Source: an uncultured Granulosicoccaceae bacterium (GTDB lineage: Bacteria; Pseudomonadota; Gammaproteobacteria; Granulosicoccales; Granulosicoccaceae). Taken from it: a stretch of 64,000 nucleotides of DNA. The stretch is taken from the NCBI GenBank assembly GCA_938020525.1, contig CALIHW010000062.1, positions 1-64,000 of the forward strand, given 5' to 3'. The notes beneath the pieces were generated by a model. The model was not told the DNA's origin, did not search any database, and worked only from the letters and a program-made list of their open reading frames with translations. A program made the translations under genes and the position numbers. Each line of letters starts with the position of its first letter. The first letter of the stretch is position 1. This document shows positions 29,787 to 41,067 of this stretch, piece after piece.

Positions 29787-30279
29787 TTAAGGCTGTGGTG
29801 TGATGGCTACGCGCAGTACCGGACCGTTCAGACTTACCGACTGACCGCGACCAGTCAGGCTGCTAACGCGAGTATCAGCATCTGCTGGTCCACTGTTTGG
29901 CTCGGACTGGCGTACCGGTACCGGGCTCTTCGTCCACTTCTGTACCCGCATCCCAAATGGCAATGTCACTGGCCACGACTTCACCCGAGATTGGCTGCCC
30001 GCCGACGAAGAGATCCAGACTATTGTCTGTATCAGTTGGCGTGTAGTACCAGTCATTTGACGGTATAAAAATGGTTACAAAGCCAAGCTTGTCACCATCA
30101 ATCGCACTCAACGTAAACTCGTGCGCTCCGCTGGGGCCAAGCGCCAAGCGCATCCGCACCAACCGGCGTATTGAAGACTGCGACACCAGGGACGACGCCG
30201 GCGTACGGGGCGGTGTTGCCATCTTCCAAACGGCTTCAAGATCGGCATTAGCGGCACGGAGAATCACAACCAATAGCAC
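29787..30279 (-). pseudogene. Frameshifted Spondin_N-domain-like protein gene
   Basis: LGPSGAHEFTLSAIDGDKLGFVTIFIPSNDWYYTPT...AIWDAGTEVDEEPGTG in one frame, continuing VPVRQSEPNSGPADADTRVSSL in another; upstream EDGNTAPYAGVVPGVAVFNTPVGADALG in a shifted frame. Confidence 0.7.
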
Positions 30280-30635
30280 AGCATACTCATACCAAAGGAC
30301 AGGACAATCTCACCAGCAGACAGTTAAATCGTTGCGTCAAGATTGTAGTTGGTGCTAGAACACAGAATGAAAGCACAAATCCCAGTCAGTTAGCAGTGAC
30401 TATCCAGGTTAATTCTCAAAATTTCATTGACCGTCCTGTCTAAATTAACCCCTGTGAGTAAGCTGATCTATGTCTCGAAAAATAATCTTATAATCCCATA
30501 CTTACCTGTAAACTAGGCCACATATTTCACATAAAGCAAACCCATTTAACTCAAAATCGCTGATACCAGAACCGCTTCCTCCGTTTTTTCTTCCCAGGAT
30601 GAGATCATAGATTTTTTTCCAGCGGTCATCTCATT

Positions 30636-31058
30636 GTGAAATTACTTTCCCTGCTCATTCTTCTCTTCGGATACTCCTCACATGCAAGTGCCGATCTTAT
30701 CTGCGAAGACTTAATTGGAGCATGGTCCAGCGAACGTCACGACACTTCACTCAGCAGTGACCGTCGAACCATCAAAGCACTATATCCCGATGGGTCGTAT
30801 TGGATAAAATTTATTCACGATAACGGAACAGAAATCACTGAGCAGGAAGAACACGGAGCCTGGACGTGCGATGGAAAAATACTTGGTATAAAAATTAACA
30901 AGATAGACGATGAGTCCGTTTCCTTTTACAACATATACAATCTATTGCAACTAAGCACATCATTCCATTCTATGCAGCCTATCGCCCCGAATTGCAGCAA
31001 CGTGCTCGGTGATTGTAGTGCAGACATTGTTCTCGAGTACTACAGGGTTTTAAACTGA
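30636..31058 (+). CDS. Small secreted hypothetical protein
   Basis: Signal peptide MKLLSLLILLFGYSSHASA; 140 aa. Confidence 0.6.
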   Translation: MKLLSLLILLFGYSSHASADLICEDLIGAWSSERHDTSLSSDRRTIKALYPDGSYWIKFIHDNGTEITEQEEHGAWTCDGKILGIKINKIDDESVSFYNIYNLLQLSTSFHSMQPIAPNCSNVLGDCSADIVLEYYRVLN

Positions 31059-31157
31059 ATTTTTTCCATTAGTTCTGTACCTGCCATTGTTTTGTGCATG
31101 TAATAGGCATGACGATAAACGGGACAGCCATTCTAAAAAGAAAGGCCGAGCCAAGAT

Positions 31158-31628
31158 TTACCAGACACCGTCATTACCCATTGATATCCAGGGCTCTATC
31201 GGCTCTAACGGTTTACCATCTTGTATTAACTCCAGCGTGATAAGTTCAGGTGTTACTACAAACGCCACTCTACCATCTTTGGGCGGGCGATTAATCGTCA
31301 CTCCACGATCTATCAGTTTTTGGCAGGTCTCATAAATATTTTCAACCAGATATGACAGATGGCCGAAATTGTTGCCTCGCTGGTAACCGTCACGGGGCTC
31401 GTGGTTGTAGCATAACTCTATTTCCGGGCGGATCACGGATCGATACTCTACGGCATCGCTCCCGATATCGCCGCAGGCAGCCAGAAAAATCAGCGTAAAA
31501 CGCCCGTCTTCAATATCCCGATTTTCGACATCTTTGCGACGCAACTCGGTAAAGCCCAGTTTGTCGCAATAGAATTCCAGTGACTCCTCAATGCTGGAGG
31601 TTCGAATCATTGCATGCAGGTATCTCAT
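31158..31628 (-). CDS. Glyoxalase/VOC family protein (lactoylglutathione lyase-like)
   Basis: MRYLHAMIRTSSIEESLEFYCDKLGF...IELCYNH...NNFGHLSYLVENIYETCQKL. Confidence 0.85.
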   Translation of the reverse strand: MRYLHAMIRTSSIEESLEFYCDKLGFTELRRKDVENRDIEDGRFTLIFLAACGDIGSDAVEYRSVIRPEIELCYNHEPRDGYQRGNNFGHLSYLVENIYETCQKLIDRGVTINRPPKDGRVAFVVTPELITLELIQDGKPLEPIEPWISMGNDGVW

Positions 31629-31954
31629 CCTTTTATTCCTGTGCTGAGTAACGGCTGACACATCTGATCGTCATCATTAACCCTCTGCCGCTACGGTGTT
31701 TCGACGCGTACAATTACCAGTTAAACGAAGTTCTAAAGTAATAGTACCGATTTTTTTGGACAGCGATTGAGCGACTATACTCACTGACAACTACACCTCT
31801 TGAGTTTTTTTGAACAGGTTAGCTACAATCCATGTATGATGTTGCGGCATCAACAGCAGTCCGCAAGATAAGTCTGCCGACTTTATTCAGAACGACGAGA
31901 AATGCCATAGCGACCGCGTCTTAAGACAGTATAGGTCTACAGAGTAGCTAAGGA

Positions 31955-34900
31955 ATGGAATCAAACATAGCGATGTGGCTTGGCCAACTAGGCCTGGACC
32001 AGTACGTCGGAATGTTCGAGGAAAACGATATCGACGTTTCGGTGCTGTCCGAACTCGATCACGATTTGCTGAAAGAAATTGGTGTCACATCAGTCGGGCA
32101 TCGAATAAAAATTCTTAAAGCAAGCCAAGCTGCCTCTTCGCCGCAGCAACCAGCCGCTGATGTTGCTGAAACAAACCACAAGTCCACCCTGCCATCAACT
32201 ACCACAGACAAGTCTGACGACGAAACAATCCGGCAGCCGCCCGACACATCACATTCTGATCGCAGCGACCCCGGGGAACGCAAGCAAATTACAGTCATGT
32301 TCTGCGACATGGTCGGCTCGACAAGACTGTCTACGTTGTACGACCCGGAAGACTACACTGAAATAATAAAAAGTTACCACGCCACCTGCACCGAAGTAAT
32401 CAGTCGGTATGACGGCTATATTGCGCGCTATATGGGTGACGGGATTCTGGCCTACTTCGGCTATCCACTATCTTATGAGAACAATGCAGAGCGAGCGATT
32501 CGTTCAGCACTGGAAGCTGTAAAAGAAATAGCAACTCTTGAGCCACAGCCCAACCTGCGTCTGCAATGCCGGATCGGAATTGCCACCGGGCTGGTGGTGG
32601 TCGGCGAGAAACTGATTGGTTTAGCCAATGAGTCAGTCGCAAGCGGCGATACACCGAATCTGGCAGCCAGACTGCAGTCTATCGCTGAACCTGATCAAAT
32701 AGTTGTTGCCGATAGCACCAGGCGTTTATGCGGCGATCTGTTTCACTGGGCTGAGCTGGGCTCGCATCACTTGAAAGGTTTTGTCGAGCCGATTCCAGCA
32801 TTTGCTGTCTCACCCGTCGATACGATGGAAAGTCGTTTTAGCGCAACGCGTCATCAAATGGCCAGCGGTATTGTCGGACGCGATCCGGAGATCGCGCTAT
32901 TACACGATCGATGGCAAAGTGCCTGCAACGGTGAAGGGCAGATGGTATTGATTAGTGGCGAAGCGGGGATGGGTAAGTCCCGTGTAGCGCACGAGGCGAG
33001 CAGCCGTTTGCAAAGCCAATCATCTAACCTGCAAGCACAAGAACAAACAAAATTTCAGAAGGCAATTCTACAGTGCTCGCCGTATCACATGGAAAGTGCG
33101 CTATATCCAGTAATCGATTACTTCAGTCGAAAATCAGGTCTTTTGCCCAATGACAACGAAACAACCCGGCTGCAAAAATTACTCGCAACTATCAGTGGCG
33201 GCCAGTCGCTCGCGGAATGCGACCTCGACTTGCTGTTGCAACTAAACGCCACGCAATTACCAGACAGTGATCAGGATCTGTTACCGCAGTCTGCCGCACT
33301 GCGCAAACAACGAACGCTGGATCTACTGGTTGCCTGGTTCGTACATTTATGTAAAGAGCGACCATTACTTTTGGTATTCGAAGATGTGCACTGGATGGAT
33401 CCAACTACACACTCTTTTCTTCTGCAGTTGCTCGATTCACTAGCGGATGTTTCCATGTTGATCATTGCAACCGCTCGACCATCACTGACCTATGATTTTG
33501 GCGGACATACCGCTGTTACGCAATTGGCGTTGAATCGACTTGCACGCAGCCAGATGAGTGAGATAGTAGCTTTTGTTACCAACGACAAATCTCTGCCGAA
33601 ACCAGTCACTCGAGATATTCTGGACAAGGCAGATGGTATTCCACTGTATGTTGAAGAACTGACTCGCTACGCACTTGAGTCTGGTCACTTACAGGAGCAC
33701 GAGACCAGTTACAAACTTATCGGGCCAATGCAAAAAATTAATATTCCGGCCACCCTTTATGACTCGTTATCCGCCCGCCTTGATCGCCTCGGAGATGCCA
33801 AGGAAATCGCACAAGTGGGTGCGGTAATCGGCCGGGAATTCAATTTAGGATTATTGCAAGCGGTACTCGGCATCCCCGAAGACAACCTGCTCGGCAGCTT
33901 GATGATACTCATGAACATTGGGCTGTTAGCACGTAAGAGCAATGAAAGCGGGACCAACTTTCTGTTTAAACATGCACTGATGCGTGATGCCGCCTATCAG
34001 GGATTGTTAAACAGTCAACGGCGCCACTGGCATCAACGTATTGCAAACACAATTAAGGAACTTTTCCCAACGATTGTCGACACTCAACCGGAACTACTGG
34101 CACAGCACTACACTGACGCCGGTATGGTTAAAGAAGCGCTTGGTCAATGGCATTTATGCGCCAGCCAGAACCTGGAAAAATTTAACAATCTCGAAGCCGC
34201 CGAGCAAGCCGGACATGGCCTGGAGTTGTTAACCGGCGATGATGCCAGAGAAGAGCACGCAATGGCAGAAATCAATTTACAGCTTGCCGTGGCCTACGCA
34301 CTGCGTGCATCAGAAGGATACTCAGGCGGCGGTTCAGAGGCAGCCTTTACCCGAGCCTATGAGCTTGCCTCAATCCACCAGCAGCTGGACGCCATGAGTG
34401 CTTCAGCAACCGGCCTTTGCTCCGCCTTTCATGTTGGCGGACAGATGAGAAAAGCCTACGATATCGCCCTTCAATTGGGGCAAAACACACAAATACCAGA
34501 ACTGGTTTCTGATTCGAACTTTCTGAAAGGCCAGACCCTCTATTCCCTGGGCGATCCGCGTACAGCACTCAAGCTTTACGAAGAGACTTTAGCTGCGCAC
34601 GATAATTCCGCAGCGTTTAGTGAGTCTGCAAAGCTACGCAACAAATTATTTGATCGCAAATGTGCCAGCTGGCAGTACATGCAACGCTGCAAGCTCTTAC
34701 TGGGATACCCCGATCAGGCAGACGAACTTTGCGAGAAAGCCGTTGCAAGAGCATTCGAACTTGACCAGACCACCGCCAAATGCGCCACACTGATTGGGCA
34801 CTGCCTGCACATGCAACGAACCGCCAGGAACCCATCCAAACAGGCAACATTACTGGAGTCGATAACCGACCAGCATCAAGTCAGATACTGGCGTGCATGG

Positions 34901-35431
34901 GCCAGTTACTGCAACGGCGTAGCTGCCATGTTTAATGGCAGTTATATAGAAGCAGAAAGATTGATTAGTCGCTCGGCGGAAGCGCACCGCGATATGGATT
35001 CGTCTATGGGTATGCCAACCATCCTGGGCACACTGGGAGAAGTCTATCAACACCAGCGCTTATTCGATAAAGCACTTAGCACCTATGATGACGCCATCTC
35101 TGTGGCAGAAGGCACAGAAGAACACTGCGATCTGGCAGAACTCTATCGCCAGCGTGGTGAATGTTTGCTGGCGCAAGGCTCAACAACCGATGATGACGCG
35201 ATAAACGCACTGCAAAAATCACTATCGATCGCACGCGATCAACAGGCACGGTGGTGGGAATTACTCACTGCGACCAGCCTTGCTAACGTCTGCTTAGCGC
35301 AGGGTAACGCACGCGATGCCTATCAAGAGTTACATCCGGTGGTATCGACAATAACCGAGGGCACCAGGCTTCAAGCCCACGAACAGGCGCAACAACTGAT
35401 TGAACGCTGCAACGCAGCTTTAGCCGTTTAG
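31955..35431 (+). CDS. SAM domain - class III adenylate/guanylate cyclase - AAA/STAND ATPase - TPR protein
   Basis: SAM: WLGQLGLDQYVGMFEENDIDVSVL; cyclase: ITVMFCDMVGSTRLS...RYMGDGILAYFGYP; P-loop ISGEAGMGKSRV; VFEDVHWMDP; C-terminal TPR-like region. Confidence 0.93.
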   Translation: MESNIAMWLGQLGLDQYVGMFEENDIDVSVLSELDHDLLKEIGVTSVGHRIKILKASQAASSPQQPAADVAETNHKSTLPSTTTDKSDDETIRQPPDTSHSDRSDPGERKQITVMFCDMVGSTRLSTLYDPEDYTEIIKSYHATCTEVISRYDGYIARYMGDGILAYFGYPLSYENNAERAIRSALEAVKEIATLEPQPNLRLQCRIGIATGLVVVGEKLIGLANESVASGDTPNLAARLQSIAEPDQIVVADSTRRLCGDLFHWAELGSHHLKGFVEPIPAFAVSPVDTMESRFSATRHQMASGIVGRDPEIALLHDRWQSACNGEGQMVLISGEAGMGKSRVAHEASSRLQSQSSNLQAQEQTKFQKAILQCSPYHMESALYPVIDYFSRKSGLLPNDNETTRLQKLLATISGGQSLAECDLDLLLQLNATQLPDSDQDLLPQSAALRKQRTLDLLVAWFVHLCKERPLLLVFEDVHWMDPTTHSFLLQLLDSLADVSMLIIATARPSLTYDFGGHTAVTQLALNRLARSQMSEIVAFVTNDKSLPKPVTRDILDKADGIPLYVEELTRYALESGHLQEHETSYKLIGPMQKINIPATLYDSLSARLDRLGDAKEIAQVGAVIGREFNLGLLQAVLGIPEDNLLGSLMILMNIGLLARKSNESGTNFLFKHALMRDAAYQGLLNSQRRHWHQRIANTIKELFPTIVDTQPELLAQHYTDAGMVKEALGQWHLCASQNLEKFNNLEAAEQAGHGLELLTGDDAREEHAMAEINLQLAVAYALRASEGYSGGGSEAAFTRAYELASIHQQLDAMSASATGLCSAFHVGGQMRKAYDIALQLGQNTQIPELVSDSNFLKGQTLYSLGDPRTALKLYEETLAAHDNSAAFSESAKLRNKLFDRKCASWQYMQRCKLLLGYPDQADELCEKAVARAFELDQTTAKCATLIGHCLHMQRTARNPSKQATLLESITDQHQVRYWRAWASYCNGVAAMFNGSYIEAERLISRSAEAHRDMDSSMGMPTILGTLGEVYQHQRLFDKALSTYDDAISVAEGTEEHCDLAELYRQRGECLLAQGSTTDDDAINALQKSLSIARDQQARWWELLTATSLANVCLAQGNARDAYQELHPVVSTITEGTRLQAHEQAQQLIERCNAALAV

Positions 35432-35483
35432 CAACAAACTCATAAAAATAATACGAAAAAAATACTCTATCGACACACAGGAG

Positions 35484-37160
35484 GTGCGAATTATGATTAT
35501 CAAGTCACCATGGATCAGTAACGTATCTAACAGGTCTGCATCTATACACTACTGGACGAATCACCAAATTAGCTCTAGTAAAAATGTTCAGCAAACTCGT
35601 GCTCTGAGTTTTGCGCAAGTAATATGGTTACTTATATTGGCAGTCGCCGTCAGCGCGTGTAGTGATGCCACAGACACAGATCAGCAAACAACAAACACAA
35701 CCGTCGAAGATACCGAAGTACTAAGCTCTTCTGCTACGAGCACGTCTACAAACAGCACTACTGCAACCATCGCGTCCGAGACTGCAAACAAAACGCCCAC
35801 CCCCCAGTCAACTACAGCTAACTGCCTCGCCTTGGCAGATTGGTTAACCGCAGACTCACTTCCCGTGGATTCATCGCAAGACGCAGCGCTCTGCTCGCCA
35901 CAACAATTTGCCTGGCAATCGTTTCTTTATCTTGCCAACCGATCAGAAACCGGGCAACCAAGATTTACCTCATGGATGCCCTCTTATGGCGTTTTTGTCA
36001 GTCCGGGTGAAGCTCCAGTTCCGTTTGGCAAACACCCGCCAGACAAGTGCTCTGCATCTAATCTGCAAATTGAAGAATTACCGGCAACGGGGACACAACC
36101 ATCCTTTTACAGCAATCTAATTAAACAGGCTGGCTCGGATCAACCTTTGATTGACCACAATGGCAACTATGTGTGGTACTCAATTGCGATCAATATGCCC
36201 ACCTACAATATGCTAACGCAGTGCGAACTGTACAAGGAAGGCTGTGCTGGGAATATCAAACCCGGTGGACAGGCCGGTGGACAGGGCGTTGATATGCAAA
36301 ACTACCCCGACCTGGCATTTCCAAATGGCGCAGTGGAACTCAAAACCAGTTGGAAAGTATTATCAGACAAAGAAGCTGCCAGTGACCTGTTCTATACCAC
36401 TGAAGGGCACATACAGACACCCGCGCCAGGAGGCGAGTGTTCACTGGCAACACTGGGACTGGTTGGCATGCACATCGTTAGTAAAACACCGCAAGACCCA
36501 TCACTAACCTGGGCCACCTTTGAGCATCGCGCCAACGCACCTTACTGCACGGACCTGTCGGCCGCACCTCCAATCGGCAAAAGCTGGAATTTTTTTAACG
36601 CAGAAACCTGCGACAACTGCACCACTAATCGCTATGACAAAGATCAACCGGCGCAAGTTTGCCGCATGCATCCACAGGGAGATTCTTCATTGGGTATTTG
36701 GCCAGACGGCAAAGACTGCGACGTAGACAGTAGACGTTTTTTATGCAGTGCAGAAACCCAAACTATGCTGGCTAAAAATACAAAGGCCATCAACAGCATT
36801 AATACCAGTGCACAGAGTCTGATACAGAATCACCCGGAACTGATTGATCCGGTTTGGTCAAACTACGAGTTAACCGGCAATGTATGGATGAAAGACGGCA
36901 TAGACATACAGCAAATCAATTATATGGCAGGATCCCTGTCTGCCGCGAACACCTCAATGGAAACATTCGTACAAAACGGCATCGCCGGTCAGACCGCAGA
37001 CAACAATTGCTTTAGTTGCCATACCCGCAACCTGGGTAACGGCCAGTACTTACCTCCCGCCGGGCTAAGCCACATCTACGACAAAATTCAGCCTGGCACA
37101 GGCGGCTGTGAAGCCGGAACACTTCCGTTGGCATGCGGCAACTACCACACTGGAGGGTAA
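35484..37160 (+). CDS. Exported lipoprotein-like protein with a single C-terminal CxxCH (cytochrome c-like)
   Basis: Lipobox-like AVAVSACSD; NNCFSCHTRNLGNG; AWQSFLYLANR, LTWATFEHRANAPYC. Confidence 0.75.
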   Translation: MRIMIIKSPWISNVSNRSASIHYWTNHQISSSKNVQQTRALSFAQVIWLLILAVAVSACSDATDTDQQTTNTTVEDTEVLSSSATSTSTNSTTATIASETANKTPTPQSTTANCLALADWLTADSLPVDSSQDAALCSPQQFAWQSFLYLANRSETGQPRFTSWMPSYGVFVSPGEAPVPFGKHPPDKCSASNLQIEELPATGTQPSFYSNLIKQAGSDQPLIDHNGNYVWYSIAINMPTYNMLTQCELYKEGCAGNIKPGGQAGGQGVDMQNYPDLAFPNGAVELKTSWKVLSDKEAASDLFYTTEGHIQTPAPGGECSLATLGLVGMHIVSKTPQDPSLTWATFEHRANAPYCTDLSAAPPIGKSWNFFNAETCDNCTTNRYDKDQPAQVCRMHPQGDSSLGIWPDGKDCDVDSRRFLCSAETQTMLAKNTKAINSINTSAQSLIQNHPELIDPVWSNYELTGNVWMKDGIDIQQINYMAGSLSAANTSMETFVQNGIAGQTADNNCFSCHTRNLGNGQYLPPAGLSHIYDKIQPGTGGCEAGTLPLACGNYHTGG

Positions 37161-37164
37161 CAAT

Positions 37165-39216
37165 ATGAGTTATCTCGATCTGCCTCGCGTACACTTTGGT
37201 GGTACTTTTCAAGCCTCACCCAGTACGCTCAATAACACACCGAATAACTATGATCCTGCTTTTCAATCAGCGGAAAAAACAGAACTCTACTGGGCACCTG
37301 ATGGCAATGGCATTTTCAATTTAGTCGACTGCTCAGTTACTGCACTAACCGGGTCTGATGCAACTACAGCAGACACAGATAGTTTGTATCGGCAACCAGT
37401 TACCGCCATCTATACCAAAGCGCCGCCAAAGATTGTCGATCTGGATCCCGCACAACAAAATGTTTCGGAAATCTGGGGGCTGAATATTCAAATAGGCTAT
37501 CCAGGTGGTGCTCATGTTTCCGGTGTATTTAAGGCAACACCGTTCAGTGGTATATGGCAGAACGCACAGGGACCCAAAGCGCCGCACGACAGTTCCAGCG
37601 GCGCTGCTTATTTTCAATCGGTTCTATCGGAACTAACGTGGGACTGTCGCGACTCATTAATATTGCAATCACTGCAGCAGCGATCACCTGATCGATTGTC
37701 GATGAAATTTATACTCAGCGCCCACAACAACCACAGCCCGGAATATCTCTTCAACACAAAAACTCTGCAAAGCCTGCGCGAACAACTCGGTGACATCGGG
37801 AACATTGTCAACAAACTGGAAGTCCTGAAAGACTACCGGCAAATGAACCCTCACAAAGCCGAACCCGGCTCACCACAACCAACACCAGGAACCCAGTTAG
37901 GCTTATTGCCTACAAAAAACTATGTGCAAATTATGTGTCGACAATTGATTGGTGAGCAACTCACCAGAACCCACCTCGATACGATTCTCAACGCTACCAG
38001 GCAAGAAAATAAACCCGGATCAACATACGAATTTGATCATGGGAATATTGTCGGAACGATTGGTTCATACAGTAAGGAAAAACCAGATTTTTATACACCC
38101 GCACGCTCACTTATTCCCACCAAACCTGAAAAAGAATTTTGCCAGTGTTTTTACGCCACCGCTAAAAATGACCCTGCCAACGACCGCATTACACTTGACC
38201 TTGGTGATTCTCTGCCAGTTGACTGGCCCGGACAAAGCCCGTGGTGGGAAAAACTTGGTGATCTGTCTGTTGGATACTGCAAAGCCGGATCTTTTGTAAA
38301 ATTGGCAGACATACCCTACATCAATGATTCAGCGCAGGGTAAAAGTGACCGTTCAGCATCTGACTTCATATATAAGCGTGCCGGAATTCTCGACATTGAT
38401 ATTACCGAGCACCGTGATGCCCTGTCTCTACCGTTAACCATTGTCGGCACACCGAACTACAAACAACATACTTTTCTACAGGAAGATATGAACGGATTTA
38501 GTATTCGGGCCGACCGTTTTGTTTTCAGAATGAACCCCGGGGTCAAAACATCCGAAAGCAACTATCCTGAGGGAGATACTCAACCACTTGGAATTCACGT
38601 GCGGCAATTCGGCGAGATTGTCACCACACACAACAACGCACCATTGCATGTTTCTCTACAAATACTTTCACAAGCGGAAGCGGAAAAGTATACGCGCGGT
38701 ACCGTTGGTACCTCGGGTTCTGCCGGTATTAAAAATCTGTCTATACCTGAAGGCAATGACGCCAGTGTGCAAGTAGATTCTCACACTGCAGTTGTCGAAA
38801 AAAACGGCGTAGCACATTTCACACTAACCGCCTCAGACCCGGGCAATCCGCGTCAGCATGTGGATGGACAGATTTATTTTATACGTTACTTTTTGCAGGC
38901 CGGAAACACTGAAATCGAACTCACTCAGGACCCTAACAATCTGATCACTGTTATGAACTATGATGTACCCAGAATTGATGGAGCAGTGAGCTGGGACAAC
39001 GGAATAGGAGAAATCCTGAGGCAATTTGCTTTCCTCTATCCAGTGATGGATCGTATCGGATTGTCAGACCATCAGCGGGTTAAAACCAACGCACAGGAAA
39101 TAAAAATGGTGTTGTCATTTCCGATAACTCACCCCCTACATATGCCGGTAACCCGTGATCTGTCAGTTGCCAAACGCAAACTGATAATTGACTGGCTGAA
39201 CGCCGGTGCACCGTAG
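37165..39216 (+). CDS. Conserved hypothetical protein starting MSYLDLPRVHFGGTFQASPSTLNN
   Basis: ORF 37108..39216; ATG at 37165 after GGAGG-like RBS. Confidence 0.75.
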   Translation: MSYLDLPRVHFGGTFQASPSTLNNTPNNYDPAFQSAEKTELYWAPDGNGIFNLVDCSVTALTGSDATTADTDSLYRQPVTAIYTKAPPKIVDLDPAQQNVSEIWGLNIQIGYPGGAHVSGVFKATPFSGIWQNAQGPKAPHDSSSGAAYFQSVLSELTWDCRDSLILQSLQQRSPDRLSMKFILSAHNNHSPEYLFNTKTLQSLREQLGDIGNIVNKLEVLKDYRQMNPHKAEPGSPQPTPGTQLGLLPTKNYVQIMCRQLIGEQLTRTHLDTILNATRQENKPGSTYEFDHGNIVGTIGSYSKEKPDFYTPARSLIPTKPEKEFCQCFYATAKNDPANDRITLDLGDSLPVDWPGQSPWWEKLGDLSVGYCKAGSFVKLADIPYINDSAQGKSDRSASDFIYKRAGILDIDITEHRDALSLPLTIVGTPNYKQHTFLQEDMNGFSIRADRFVFRMNPGVKTSESNYPEGDTQPLGIHVRQFGEIVTTHNNAPLHVSLQILSQAEAEKYTRGTVGTSGSAGIKNLSIPEGNDASVQVDSHTAVVEKNGVAHFTLTASDPGNPRQHVDGQIYFIRYFLQAGNTEIELTQDPNNLITVMNYDVPRIDGAVSWDNGIGEILRQFAFLYPVMDRIGLSDHQRVKTNAQEIKMVLSFPITHPLHMPVTRDLSVAKRKLIIDWLNAGAP

Positions 39217-39603
39217 GACCCTGTGACTGCAGCTTTACCTGTGATTAAAGTGCTACCTGTGATTCATGACAGCTGACAACCCATCTCTATTGGGCCTGGC
39301 AATCGATTATGGCGAGCGTCCTTCGAGCGCGCGGGTTAACTTTAGACGGATATGAACATGAGCCGGACACCAGATACCCTAAAAGGCAAATTGGAGCTTG
39401 GTTCTGAGTATCTCGCTGTGACAAATCAGCTTTATATGCGGAAAAGATTCCGCACGTTAGTACTTTTTTACAGCGATTATCCGTGTCAATTGCCACTCAC
39501 CAATTCTGGAATATCGCCGTACTGAAATAAATTCTTGTTGGGTTGGCTGGCAGAACCGACTACTATTGACGGTTTTCGCAAATCAATTTTCAAAGGGTCT
39601 GCA

Positions 39604-40110
39604 ATGGAAAGTGTGGTAGAAAAATTACTCTACCGATCGCGCTGGATTTTGGCGCCGATCTACCTCGGTTTAAGCATTGCTCTGATCGCGCTCGGCATTA
39701 AGTTTTTTCAGGAATGCATTCATCTGGTGCTGCATATTCTGGAGATGAAAGAGGCAGACATGGTGCTGGTTGTGTTGTCGCTTATCGACATGGCCATGGT
39801 CGGCGGGCTGATCGTAATGGTGATGATGTCCGGTTACGAGAACTTTGTCTCCACCCTGGATGTTGCCGAAGATGAAGAGAAACTCAGCTGGCTCGGCAAG
39901 ATGGATTCCTCTTCTCTAAAAGCCAAAATAGCGGCAAGTATTGTCGCCATCTCATCTATACATCTGCTTAAGGTATTTATGAATGCACAAAACACAGAGA
40001 ACGACAAAATGCTCTGGTATGTAATTTTACACATAACGTTTGTTATTTCTGCATTCGCAATGGGCTTTCTCGATATACTCGCCGCCCGCGCAAGACGCAA
40101 CGCCGGATAG
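39604..40110 (+). CDS. UPF0114/YqhA-like membrane protein
   Basis: [37 protein letters not shown]...[22 protein letters not shown]. Confidence 0.9.
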   Translation: MESVVEKLLYRSRWILAPIYLGLSIALIALGIKFFQECIHLVLHILEMKEADMVLVVLSLIDMAMVGGLIVMVMMSGYENFVSTLDVAEDEEKLSWLGKMDSSSLKAKIAASIVAISSIHLLKVFMNAQNTENDKMLWYVILHITFVISAFAMGFLDILAARARRNAG

Positions 40111-40377
40111 AAAAATCTACCGGTCGGCATTCAGCGGGGCTAAGCGGGTGCGGCTGGAAGGCATCATCTCGGCGTTGTTGAAGTAACTGGTGTTGTTGGT
40201 AAGCAATATCTCACTAACACTATAGATAGTTAATCTACAAAAGGGGCGAAGCTATCTCGCCCTTTCGCTAATTCCAGATTAGTCGTTGACCTCAACAATG
40301 GCCCTATCGGGCATGAGCAAATGTCGAGGGACAGGGACTCTAAAACTCTAAAAAGAAAACCGAAGAATGAAGACCAT

Positions 40378-41067
40378 CTAGTCGATGCAGCGCCACGCCG
40401 GGCGTTCGGCGATAGATTCCGGGAGGCGAGTATTGTCGTCGCCGCACGCAAGTGACAGTTGTTCTGTGACTAGTCCGCTAACACCGGTAAGGTCAGTGGC
40501 TTTTATATTGGTCAGATAAAGATAGGCGCCGGTAAGATCGACACCGTCGAGGGTGGTGTTTCGCAAATCCGCTCGAGCCATATAGGCGTAGGTCAGTGTG
40601 ACGTTTTTCAGGGTAGCACCAGTGAAGTCAACACGGCCGAATTCTGACTTGTCCATACGCGTATTGATAAGTGTTGCTCCGCTCAGGTTGGCGCGTGAAA
40701 ACTCAGCCTTGGACAGGTCGGCACTCTGCAGACTGGCGCCATTGAAGTCGCTGCGATAGCCGAGCGCCCTGGTCAGATTCGCACCAGTCAGGTTGGCGTT
40801 CTGCATACGCGTGCGAACCATGATTGCGCGGCTGAGATTGGCACCGCTGAGATCCACTGATCTCAGATCGGACGAGCTGAAATCCGTCGAAACCATTTCA
40901 GCACCAGACAGGTTTCTGCCTTTCAGAATTTTGTTGGTTTTCTTACAACCCGACCAGTCAACTCCCGGCGCGGGTCTGGAGGTACAGCCTGCGTGGGCAA
41001 TCTGTGTGCGCAACAGGCCGGTGACAACCAGGCAGATTGCGATCAAATAGCTGGGTCTCTTAAACAT
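40378..41067 (-). CDS. Secreted pentapeptide-repeat protein
   Basis: Repeats LSGANLSRAIMVRTRMQNANLTGANLTRALG; signal peptide. Confidence 0.9.
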   Translation of the reverse strand: MFKRPSYLIAICLVVTGLLRTQIAHAGCTSRPAPGVDWSGCKKTNKILKGRNLSGAEMVSTDFSSSDLRSVDLSGANLSRAIMVRTRMQNANLTGANLTRALGYRSDFNGASLQSADLSKAEFSRANLSGATLINTRMDKSEFGRVDFTGATLKNVTLTYAYMARADLRNTTLDGVDLTGAYLYLTNIKATDLTGVSGLVTEQLSLACGDDNTRLPESIAERPAWRCID

